From positions 210,326 through 274,325 of the forward strand of contig WBMW01002283.1 of the NCBI GenBank assembly GCA_013396635.1: a stretch of DNA of 64,000 bases, written 5' to 3'. The position numbers and the translations under genes were made by a program. Position 1 is the first letter of the stretch. Each line of letters begins with the position of its first letter. This stretch comes from Penelope pileata (Eukaryota; Chordata; Aves; Galliformes; Cracidae). Positions 36,373 to 46,430 of the stretch are shown here, piece by piece. The notes under the pieces are model-generated. The model worked only from the letters and a program-made list of their open reading frames with translations, was not told the origin of the DNA and did not search any database.

Positions 36373-38674
36373 AATTCACTGTTATTCAGCCATTAATTGC
36401 ATGACAACATAGTGTTTTCACTTGTGTTATTGAACACACAGGGTGGATATTCATCCCTGATATAAGAGGAAATGTACCATTATTAACTACAATTAGTAGG
36501 GGGTCCCTTCCTTAGATTATGTTTAGTGAATGGGGAAATAATTCCAGAAATGAGAAATAAGAGCAGCCTGATTAAAGAAAATAGAGATGTTGAACATGAA
36601 AAACACCGTGCTAACGTCAGTCTTAAGGCATTCATCCCAAACGATCATCATCCAATACCTAACATCTACATCTTAATATCCTAACTATAGGTTGAAGACA
36701 ATACTACTACCTGGACTCCTAAGAGTGTTACAAAGATGTGTAATTTTAAATAATGAATTCATACTAATTCAGATGTCACGACCACAGAAGTGTAAAAGTG
36801 GCTGTGAAGAAATACTGCAGCGTAGAAGGACTGAGTTGGATGTATTAAAAAGTGTTTCCATGTGGAACACAGAAAGAAATACTGACAAAGTACACACACA
36901 CCTTCTGGGGAAAAATACATAAAAATGTTCCAGGAAATGTTTGATAATTCGATTTTTAAAAATATTCTTTAAATTTAGCAGCAAGTCACTCAAGCTCAAC
37001 AAGAAAAAATTCAAAAGTAAAAATAAAGCATGGAGACTATCAATGTGCTTAAAATAAGAGGGGCTTTTTTTTCCCTGTGCTGAATTTGGACCCAAATGAG
37101 GACCCAATGGAAACAAAGTATTGCATGTTTTTGCACCACGGTGACATCAGCGCATTCGCTGCTGAAACGCTTCAGTACCTCGCGCTTGCGAGCTGGGTTT
37201 GACTCACTTAACCCGCTGTTCCCAGTCAGTAACCTCATGAAATTAAGAGCACTTTTGGTCTTGATCCTTTCCAAAGTAATTTTCTTTGCCAAAAGATCAA
37301 ATAAGCATTGTAGTCACTCACACAAACTTGCTTCATCAGTAATACCTATGAACACAAGACCAAAAGTTATGATGTCTGATTTAAATGAGATTTAATGTCT
37401 CAGCTTCCTTCTGAGGGCAATAATACATTCATTGTGCCTCCTCTGGAAAGTAGTTGTTATAGGGACTAATTAACGTGTACCATATAATTCTGCTAAGACT
37501 GAGAAAATTGCTTAATAAAACTGAACTCCTGAGGGGCTTATGACTATGATTGGCTCACTCAGGACTTTCATTAAATCGTAACAAAAAGCTACAGAGCATC
37601 ACCAGCTATTAAGCCAGGCTTCAAGGGAAGGAGAGTGCTTGCAAGTTACAGCCCTGAGCATGGACAGCTGTTCTGAAAAACATAGGCAGCAACAGCTTTC
37701 CAGCTGGCTGCAGACATTGGGGCAGTGGTGAGAGCATTAGGAATTTTTATTTCCTGTATATTATAAAGCAAAACAAACGGATAATGCCATAAATATTAAA
37801 CATCAGCAAGGAACCACATTTTGATATTCTCAGTAACTGTGATGAAATGTTCTAGACACAGACAGCTTCTTCATCCTTCCAATACAGTTTAAGGATGAGA
37901 GTTGTATACAGTCTGTGCCAAATTCCTGCTTCACTATAAATCTCACAGAGATTTAGCCTCATAAATAAACTACTTTTGCAATTGTGACATGTCAGAGCAT
38001 TCTCAGGCAAAAAGCAACAGATAGCATACAGAAAAATGGCTAAATTCCATCTTTCTCTGGATTAAGTAGAGCTGCTTTAGTCCCATCTAATACATTGATC
38101 TGACAGCTCTAACTCAGGAAACTGGAAATAAGTTTCAGCAGTGATCCCACCTGAAAATGTTCAAGCTCAACACCAATGTGGAGCACTGGCATAAAGCATA
38201 ATATTCTTGAACATTGTTTGAAAAAACATTGGAGTGCCTTTAAATTGAAAAAAATAAAAAAAATCCTGTAATTCTTAATTGGCAGTGGTAGCATAGCGAA
38301 GCCCAAGGAACCCCATTTACGAACTCAGACATTCTTCCAGACGCTGTCCAATCAAAAATAATGGTTTCTGGGTCAAAGAGTTTCTCATGCAAGCATGATG
38401 TGAAACATGGCAGATGGATAAAGAGAGGAAATATAAGAAAATAATTACGCAATTGGTGCAACGCATATCATGTCAGTGTACTGACTTCACCCTGTTCCTT
38501 GAGGGGAGGCGGCACAGAAGAGGAACGTTAATGACAAACCAGCAAGAAGATGATGAGGTATCCTGGTAAGCAACTACAAGATGCACACAGAGTAGACTAG
38601 ACAAAAGCCACTGAAAAAAAATCTAGAGAAGGCAAAGGAGGGCAGGTTGAAAGCAAAAGTCATATATAGCATAT

Positions 38675-38690
38675 ACACACACACACACAC
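38675..38690. repeat. (AC)8 dinucleotide microsatellite
   Basis: Eight uninterrupted AC units preceded by an AT-rich alternating stretch. Confidence 0.95.
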
Positions 38691-40312
38691 AACGTTGCTA
38701 TTACAACTTGGTATAAATAAGCTAAAATATTAAGGACAAAGAAAAGCAAGTCTGAAGGTTGTAAGGTTTCTAGCTATATTTGAGATTTGTATAGCTCATT
38801 CTATCCTAGGGCCATGCGGACATCAAAGAAACTGTTTTCTGTGCTATTTCTCTATCCCGCTTTTAAACTATAAGCTAAAGAAGATTGCTGCATAGTAGTT
38901 ATGTTTCTCGTGACTAATAAGAGACTAATTATGCAAATTTACAACATTACCAAAGCAATCACAGCTTAATTATAAGAGAATTCTGTTCTCTTAATGACTG
39001 TGACTCAGAACAACTCCACCATGTCTTCTGTTGTTAGAGCAGCTCATGAAGTCCAACCCTAAGCGGCCTGTCATCTGTCCATGACTGATAAACCCCCAGA
39101 TCTCACAGGTGTCTGCACCACCACTTCCACGGGATACGGAGGCTGAGTCCCCCAGCCACCACAAACCCTCTGGCTCAGGGAGGACCTGCCATCCCCAAGA
39201 GCTGAATGGGTAACATCCAGCAGATCGCATCATGGACAAGAGGTCCCTGCGATGTGACTCAGTGCCTCGCGTTACAGGAACAGGGAACTCTTGTTACTGG
39301 AAGAACTGTTTCAGTTTGTTGAACTCCACGTGTTATTTCACTTCCATGCTTTACAGGATTTGCAAAACGTGTTTTCACTTCAATAAACACCTGCACTACT
39401 TCAATACTTGCACAGATTCTGGGGAATTCATTCTCAGAACAATCCTTACTTGTAGGAGAAGGTGGGTACAAAGGGGCATGAAGAATGAAAAAGAGAGTTA
39501 ACTGCACTCTGTGAACTTGTCAGCCTTCTGTCTCAGGCATTTCCTAGGCTTGCACCTGGGATGACATATACTTTAATATATACCTTACATAGAAGGAGGA
39601 GATGATGCACCAAATAGCTGATTGACTTGCTCATAGCTGCAGTGATTCAGAAAAAGGTTGGCCTTATCCTATACATAGGCAATGTTAAGGCTTCATCCTA
39701 CCATTAATGAAGGCAACATCAAAAGTCCAACAGACTTCAAAGCAGCAGAGACGGAGCTCTTACTCCAGGATGTTTAGCAAAATGGCAGGAGATATCCAGA
39801 CAACGGCCCAGCTTCTGGAAGGCAGCTCTGCTGCACTCATTGACAGCACGGACTGTACACGCTGTAGCTTCACTGTCAGCTGCTGACATTTGGGCCACTG
39901 AGCAACACACAGCAGAACACAGCACGTCCAAAAGGCCCTGGAATTCTGCAGAGGGAGCTATACAGTGCCAGAGTAACTAATAAAGAAACAAATGTTCTAC
40001 TGATTTTATATCATGTAGAAGCACGTTAAAATAAAGGAAATAGAAGGTTTGGAAAGAAGATTGCAATGTGAGGGGGTTTGCTTTGTTTGTTTGTTTTGGT
40101 TGTCACTTTTTGCAGCTCTATTCAGCTGCTTTTACCTCCTCCTGCTGCTCGCGTACCTCACTGCACAAATCTACATCCAGATTTGACTTCTTTCCCTCAG
40201 GCAGAACTGACTCATCACCGACACCACGAGATGCCTGCACTGATCAAACCCAGCTGCAGGGCCTGATAGCACTAAAATACAGACGAGATGAAGGGAAGCA
40301 CCAGCATCACAG

Positions 40313-40677
40313 TCTCCGGGAGCGGTGGCTTCATTCTCAGGGCTGTAACCCGGGCACTCGTAGCTCTCACTAACGCGTGTGGCAGCGCTTGGAGCCAGAG
40401 GAAGACGGGGTGGCCCCCCCCCGCCCTCCCCTCAGGCCCTACCGCCGGGCCCTCCGCCGGGCCGCGGGCGTTCCCCGAGGCAGCAGCGCCGCCTGCCGCA
40501 GGGCCGCTGCCTGCCTCCCCGACTAGGCCTCCCCCTCCTCCTTCAATTGTACAGCTCAGGTAATCACCTCCCCTAGGCCCACCCCGGTTGGGATGCAAGT
40601 TCTCTCCTCGCTGACCTCCCACTCACCCTCGGCTGCTTGCAGGGTGCTTCTCGAGGTCCCAAGAAAGTGAGGTCGCT
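40313..40677. promoter_or_regulatory. Second CpG-rich island, orientation uncertain
   Basis: A compact GC- and CpG-rich patch in AT-rich surroundings, densest at 40385-40525. It is flanked on the right by a plus-strand donor (CTCAG followed by GTAATC, exon end 40559). An ATG at 40288 opens a 90-codon plus-strand frame reaching that donor, but the translation is proline/alanine low complexity. The opposite strand is open too (40272-40622), so neither frame is convincing. It could be a promoter with first exon, an enhancer-type CpG island, or a decayed exon. No gene is identified. Confidence 0.5.
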
Positions 40678-40705
40678 CAGGGAAAGTTTTATTTATTGTC
40701 ATAGC

Positions 40706-40806
40706 TAATTAGAAACTCATTGTTTGCTGAACCAATAATTAGTAAATTGATGACTAATTAGCAGCTGTAGGCTGGTGAGTGAAGATTAGATTAAGGTAGA
40801 TAATTA
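40706..40806. promoter_or_regulatory. Cluster of four TAATTA homeodomain-type motifs
   Basis: TAATTA occurs at 40706-40711, 40736-40741, 40755-40760 and 40801-40806, with a CAGCTG E-box at 40762-40767 and a CCAAT at 40732-40736. TAATTA is the palindromic core recognised by many homeodomain proteins. The cluster lies immediately right of the CpG-rich patch, suggesting a promoter-proximal or enhancer element. Motifs are seen directly; binding is inference. Confidence 0.35.
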
Positions 40807-42686
40807 GATTACATTCCCTCAGCTGGGCATGCCCACACTCAGAGCAAAGGTTTCTGAGTACAACATGGAAAACCCATTTTCCTCTCTCAGCACCTGTAGG
40901 AGATAAAGTCTTGCTTCACACAACAGCTCCTATATTCCAAAGCCAGCTTTGCTTCCTGTTCTTCATTGTTATTGCTTTCAAAGAATGCAAATGCTTGCCT
41001 TTGCTCCTCTTTGACAAGGTGCGTGCACTGATCCCTGCTGGGATCAGGGCTGTACGTGTGTGTGAGGATTGAGAGGGATAAGGTAAGGGGAACAAGTGGA
41101 CCTGAGAGGTTTTCTTTTTTTTTTTTTTTTTTCTTTCCATATCTGATGATTTTTCTGATGGAAGGAATCAAACTGCTACCACATCAATGTGTTATCTTTC
41201 CTATGTACCCCAGGGGTTGACCTTCTCTCCTGTTTGACTCTCCGTGTTCAGTGGGCTTGGCCTTAGCTCCCAGTCTCTTTCTCCAGCCGCTGGAAGAGTG
41301 ATGAATGACTCTTCTTGGTTTTCAAGGGCTTCCAGTAAATATCCACACTGTTAAATTCCATGCTATACAGCTATAACGCAGAGTATACAGCTTATATACA
41401 CAAACTCTGGCAGGGGAAAAGAAAGATGAGGTCTGACTGCTTCTACCATTTCATTAATTTTTTTTTTTTTTTTTAAAAAAAAAGGGGGAGATGAAACAGT
41501 AGCATCAGGACCTCCTGCCTAGGAAATCATTAACAGTTACCATAAGGAAGGAATTCCTTGGAAACAAATAATCTCAGAAGCCAGAAGGAAATTGCACAAC
41601 TGTCAGTGGAGAAGGCAGCAGTTCTGATTAGCAACAGACTAGAGATGTGAGCTGAGTATCTCCCAGGATGTGTCGGGAACCGGTGTCATTACAGCCTCTG
41701 GTAGGCAGTCCAGCCCTGTGGGCTGCAGACAGCCAAACTACATAATTACTAGGAAAACTATCACAGCGGTTTTTCTTGTCAAAGTATTTAAAAGTCCTTA
41801 AAAAGACATAACTACCCTATGAAATAAGATAATTATTATTTTCTCTACTTGACAAACCAGGAAAATGAGATATGGAAAACTTAATTGACATATGCAAAAT
41901 ATTCCACGTTGTAATTAAGAGATCAGAGCCTTTACCTTTGGGGTCAAGCTTCTGAATGGCTTTATATTTATATGTTATGCAAATTGGATTACTTTAAAGA
42001 AAGTTTAAAAGGAGACTTGACTCCCAAATTATCCTCCTGGTTCTGCCACTGGTCTATTTAACAAAATGCAAAAGGATACGTAAATAAAGCCACACCTGGT
42101 TTACAGGGTTGCATCCTTTAATCAGCTAGTGACTGTGGAGTTCCTATGATGAAAAATACTTAACAGCAACTATCATTGCTATCATACATACGTTTACATT
42201 TATCCAGAAGTATGCACATCAAGAATTGGGAAGTTTACTCAGGAGTGACTAAAGCAGAAGGAAATGGGCAAGGGACTTTACAGAGTTTCAGGCTTAGCAT
42301 ATCCCAACAGAGTAAGAAAGTTACATTTCTGATTTCACCTGAAAAGAAATCACAATCTGTGCACGTACTGCACTAGAAGATTTAAAGCAACAACACTGAA
42401 CACTGTTCTAGGAGCTGCACGAGTTTTGGTTACTGGAAAGATTGTTTCATTCATACTGATGTAAATTGACACGATGATGTGGAATTTCTGTTCTGTTTTT
42501 ATTCTACATATAGCTCCCCTTTTGTAATTTCTATTCATATTTATTAGAAGAACAAGATAAATTTTGAACCAACAGAGTCAGGACAGCTGTGAGATAAACT
42601 TCTGTCAGATGGTTATAATTCTGAAGGTCAACAGCTTCCTGACATGGAAATCTACCATGTAATCTATCAAGCTCATATACAGAATC
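40807..42686. other. Non-coding stretch, simple repeats only
   Basis: No gene is recognised. It contains T18 at 41115-41132 and the compound tract T17-A9-G5 at 41458-41488. Open frames are short and unrecognised. Confidence 0.5.
41458..41488. repeat. T17-A9-G5 compound homopolymer tract
   Basis: Seventeen T, nine A and five G in direct succession. The T/A part can fold back on itself. Tract lengths are error-prone in sequencing. Confidence 0.9.
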
Positions 42687-43552
42687 AAAAAATCACAGAA
42701 TTGTAGGGGTTGGAAGGGCCCTCTGGAGATCATCTAGTCCAATCCCCTGTTAAAGCAGGTTCCCTACAGGAGGTTGCACAGAAAAGTATCACAATGGGTT
42801 TTGAATATCTCCAGAGAAGGACACTCCACAACTTCTCTGGGCAGCCTGTTGCAGTGCTCCATCACCCTCACAATAAAGAATATATTTCTCATGTTCAGAT
42901 GGAACTTCCTGTGTTCCAGTTTGTGCCCATTGCCCCTTGTTCTGTCACTGGGCACCACTGAGAAGAGCCTGGCCCCATCCACTTGACATCTGCTCTTTAG
43001 ATATTCGTATGCATTGATAAGATCCCCCTTCAGTCTCCTCTTCTCCAGACTGAACAGCCCCAGGTCTCTCAGCCTTTCCTCATAAGGGAGATGCTCCAGG
43101 CCCCTCACCATCTTTGTGGTCTTCTGCTGGACTCTCCAGCAGGTCCCTGTCTTTCTTGAACTGGGGAGCCCAGATCTGGACACAGCACTCCAGGTACGGC
43201 CTCACCAGGGCAGAGTAGAGGGGGAGGATCACCTCCCTCGCCCTGCTGGCCACGCTCTTTTTAATGCACCCCGGGATACCATTGGCCTTGTTCGCCACCA
43301 GGGAGCACTGCTGGCTCATGGCCAACCTGGTGTCCCTCAGGACCCTCAGGTCCTTCTCTGCAGAGCTCCTTTCCAGAAGGTCAGCCGCTAAGCTGTACTG
43401 ATGCACGCAGTAATTCATCCCCAAGTGTAGGACTCTACACTTGTCCTTGTTGAACCTCATCAGGTTCCTCTCTGCCTCACCCTCCAGCCTGTTCAGGTCT
43501 CGCTGAACGGCAGAGCACAGCCTTCTGGTGTGTCAGCCACTCTTTCCGTAAC
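42687..43552 (-). mobile_element. Long CR1 LINE copy, minus orientation
   Basis: About 0.87 kb of CR1 in reverse complement: tail complement (AATCACAGAATTGTAGGGGT), 3' UTR, and the distal third of ORF2 up to the region encoding the DKCRVLHLG box. It is 5'-truncated near 43552. Divergence is moderate, and ORF2 is broken by a frameshift. It marks the right-hand boundary of the transposon-poor interval. Confidence 0.95.
42764..43460 (-). pseudogene. CR1 ORF2 C-terminal remnant with frameshift
   Basis: Two minus-strand frames together cover the end of CR1 ORF2. 43460-43080 carries DKCRVLHLG, then SQQCSLVANKANGIPGCIKK and KSVASRAREVILPLYSALV. 43183-42764 carries the continuation (MVRGLEHLPYEERLRDLGLF through the terminal CNLL stop). 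The frame change falls around 43130-43180. The RT catalytic box lies upstream of the truncation and is absent. This is a dead remnant. Confidence 0.9.
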
Positions 43553-44771
43553 AGCCACTCCACCCAATACTCCTTCCAAGTACAACTAGCACTTGTACAT
43601 GCTATTTTTTGATACAGTGAAAAATCTACAGCACATACTTTTCACAGCCCAGAACTCTAGCACATTGGTGCATGCAGGATTCATCCATCCGGTGACCTGA
43701 GCCCATCTATGGAAACTCCAGGCTCCAGGAACTTATGTTCCTGTGTGGGTGGGACACGTGAAAAAAAGCCTCCTTCAGGCAGCCCTAGGAGAAGTCTTGC
43801 ATCATCAGACACACGGTAACGCTTGCTGTGACTTGTATGACCAGGATATGCACAGCATGTTTTTGAAAGCCAACGTGCAGAGTCACATTAGCAGCTGCTG
43901 GTATGAGTCCCAGGATTTTACAGCATTAGCAAATGATTACTGTGGAATTAAGCACTGGCTAACGCCGGGCTCATGTATGTGTGTGAACTTCTGAATGAGG
44001 GCAGTGTGATATTTCTGTATATCCAGTCACAGACATGCAGAATGACATGCAAGGGACTAAAACCTTCTAGTGATTATTTCTTACCAGTCAGTGACCAAGG
44101 TAAGAGTAAGGAGCCATTGTGTCCTATGAAGTGTACACCATAACTGCAGGGCTTGTGGTGACGATGCTTACATCAACAGACTGTCAAGGGGGAAGCTCTG
44201 TACTGATGGTTATGACTCACGAGGAACTGAGAATTTTTTGCTGTGAGTTGGCTTAATGATAACGTAAAAGTAAATATCCTGAAGATTAAGAGAGGTAACA
44301 AAAAAAATCCCTTCCTCTCAGATGACAATCTTTGATGTGTAACTCAAGGAGGAATTCAAAGCTCTGCAGGCAAGTGCCTCTGCAGAATACATGAAATACT
44401 TTTTTTTTTTTTGCCATATTTTCTGCAATGTAGGTCATGTATAATGAAAATAATAAGAACTGGGGGCCTTCCGATACTGGCAGGCAGATGGAGATTTCCT
44501 ACCAGAAGTGTCTCTAAATGTAATTGCATTTCTCTTGTTCTAGGTCAAAAGACATGAACAACATTTGAAGTGGCACACACACTGACAGGGCAGAAACTCC
44601 TAGAGGTGCATACCCTACTGCTGCCAAAAAATGGGTTCTGTATCACTTTAGCAGGTCATCAGCATCATTCATCAGTGTAGGATCACAGAAATCATCATTC
44701 TCAGAAACAATACAGAGTTACTCATAACTGAGCCTCTTATCCTGAAGGCTCCACTGCTGGGAAGAGGGGAT

Positions 44772-44824
44772 GAATTCCTCCCCAGAGGAATTCCATTGGG
44801 ATTCCTTGAATTCCTCCCCAGAGA
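44772..44824. repeat. 16-bp direct repeat GAATTCCTCCCCAGAG, two copies
   Basis: Identical copies at 44772-44787 and 44809-44824, 37 bp apart start to start. The spacer also repeats ATTCC elements. This is probably a small local duplication. Confidence 0.9.
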
Positions 44825-45139
44825 CCCATTTGTAGCACTGAAGCCATTACTTCGTTATCATTATTTTGTTATTATTTCAGCACTAATATTCTAAACATTT
44901 AGCCATTACAGTGGTGGCTGTCATCTGAGTAAAAAAGGTAAGACATCCTTTCTAATCAGCTAATAAATTAATGACACGAGAGAAAAAGCTCATTACAACA
45001 TTTTTTGGGGGATAAAACAGTATAGAATCTCACTGAGTGAGCAGTATGTGTTTGTTCACTGCGTTCCACTTTGTTTTCACTGCGTTTTTCCACGCTGAGC
45101 TCCACGCACCTCCAGCTCTCTGCACCTTGCTCCAGCCTG

Positions 45140-45152
45140 TCACTAGAGGGCA
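45140..45152 (+). promoter_or_regulatory. CTCF-like motif
   Basis: The sequence TCACTAGAGGGCA matches 12 of 13 positions of the CTCF core consensus CCASYAGRKGGCR. It lies in a patch with several CpGs (45050-45270) in otherwise CpG-poor DNA. Occupancy is unproven. Confidence 0.35.
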
Positions 45153-45735
45153 ACGAAGGCTTCGAGAACTCACACTAAAAGCTCGGCATCCTGAGAAACC
45201 CTTTTTTCTCATGCAGTGTGAGTCAGCCGGGATGGTGAAGTGAATACGGGCATCACCTCCAAACCCGCACGTTGTGAAATGGCCTCAGCCAGTGGCTGTG
45301 GGAAACACCTTTTACAGCAGAAAGCTGTGGGAAAACAGCTGTTCCCTCATTCTCTGCTTATGCTTGTCATGTATATGTTATTACACACATAAAATTCTTT
45401 TCAGTTTAGCTCTCATGTGAACATCTCTACCCCTCCCCAGCATCTCTTGCAATGCTTATGCACTGTGTGTGGGTATGGGGGTTGGGAATAGGCCACATTT
45501 TGTTCCATTCCAAGAGGCAAGTGGCATCCCTCCAGAAAAGGCCTTTGCTGCTGCTGTCTGGTCAACAGTTCTGCATGGATAAGATGGGATCTCTTGTTTG
45601 TAGCTTTCTGTACAGTTCTGTGCAGTTTTTCTTGATAGTTTTTTGTCCAGTTCTAGGCTCCACAGTTCAAGAAAGATAGAGAGCTATTGGAGAGAGTCTA
45701 GTGGAGGGCCACAAAGATGATTGGAGCCTGGAGCA

Positions 45736-46344
45736 TCGTGCTTATAAGGAAAGGCTGAGAGGTGCCTGTTCAGCCTGGAGAAGAAAACACTGAGTGGGGG
45801 ATCTTATCAATGCATATAAATGTCTAAAGGGTGAGAATCAAGTGGATAGGGCCAGGCTCTTTTTGGTGGTGCCCAGCAACAGGACACAAACTGGAACACA
45901 GATAGTTCCATCCAAACATGAGAAAGAACTTCTTTACTGTGGGGTGACAGAGCACTGGAACAGGCTGCCCAGAGCGGTTGTGGAGTGTCCTTCTGTGGAG
46001 ATACGCAAAATCCAACTGGACACTTCCCTGTGCAACCTCNTCGTGCTTATAAGGAAAGGCTGAGAGGTGCCTGTTCAGCCTGGAGAAGAAAACACTGAGT
46101 GGGGGATCTTATCAATGCATATAAATGTCTAAAGGGTGAGAATCAAGTGGATAGGGCCAGGCTCTTTTTGGTGGTGCCCAGCAACAGGACACAAACTGGA
46201 ACACAGATAGTTCCATCCAAACATGAGAAAGAACTTCTTTACTGTGGGGTGACAGAGCACTGGAACAGGCTGCCCAGAGCGGTTGTGGAGTGTCCTTCTG
46301 TGGAGATACGCAAAATCCAACTGGACACTTCCCTGTGCAACCTC
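45736..46344 (+). repeat. Perfect 304-bp tandem duplication flanking an N (likely artefact)
   Basis: Both 304-base units agree at every base I compared, and their breakpoints fall mid-element. The left unit stops after TGCAACCTC where CR1 should continue into CTGTAGGG. The right unit starts at TCGTGCTTA, without the GAGCA that precedes it in the left unit. This is the signature of two overlapping contig ends joined without collapsing the overlap. Confidence 0.93.
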
Positions 46345-46350
46345 CTGTAG
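45794..46350 (+). pseudogene. CR1 ORF2 C-terminal remnant, present twice
   Basis: Both duplicate units encode the same C-terminal ~82 residues of CR1 ORF2 (MGDLINAYKCLKGENQVDRA through HWNRLPRAVVECPSVEI). The second reaches the natural stop after CNLL at 46350; the first runs into the N. There is no RT catalytic motif. The double occurrence should be counted as one element. Confidence 0.88.
46040..46040. other. Single N: contig join
   Basis: The undetermined base lies exactly between two identical 304-bp units, marking an assembly join. Confidence 0.9.
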
Positions 46351-46430
46351 GGAACCTGCTTCAGCAGGCAGGCTGGACTGGAGGATCTCCAGAGGTCCCT
46401 TCCAACCCCTATGACACTGTGAGGCGTGGG

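Larger units (their letters stand above)
26251..40312. other. Long transposon-poor non-coding stretch
   Basis: About 14 kb with no recognised gene and no recognised CR1. Simple repeats include A13 at 26472-26484, A12 at 30134-30145, (AAT)4 plus A10 at 30166-30187, (AC)8 at 38675-38690 and a perfect 11-bp tandem duplication of AGCTGATATTG at 29104-29125. A minus-strand splice-bounded 32-nt segment lies at 29941-29972 and overlapping donors on both strands near 25860; both are weak. A CNE-like AT-rich stretch is at 36240-36480, and a CpG-bearing segment open on both strands at 37011-37292. Confidence 0.5.
43553..45644. other. Non-coding stretch between CR1 copies
   Basis: No gene is recognised. 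It holds T13 at 44400-44412, a 16-bp direct repeat (GAATTCCTCCCCAGAG) at 44772-44787 and 44809-44824, and a locally CpG-bearing stretch at 45050-45270 with a CTCF-like motif. Open frames are short and unrecognised. Confidence 0.5.
45645..46430 (+). mobile_element. CR1 LINE copy containing an N-separated perfect duplication
   Basis: Plus-strand CR1 from the distal ORF2 region (GTCCAGTTCTAGGCTCCACA) to the 3' terminus (GGTCCCTTCCAACCCCTATG, then a short degenerate tail). Inside it, 45736-46039 and 46041-46344 are identical and separated by one N at 46040. With one copy removed the element reads as ordinary continuous CR1, so the true element is probably about 480 bases long. Divergence from other copies is moderate to high. 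Confidence 0.93.

Noticed and set aside
44678..44710. GATCACAGAAATCATC resembling a CR1 tail complement
   Set aside because: No adjacent CR1 3' UTR block (GGAAGGGAC or similar) follows, so the resemblance is superficial.
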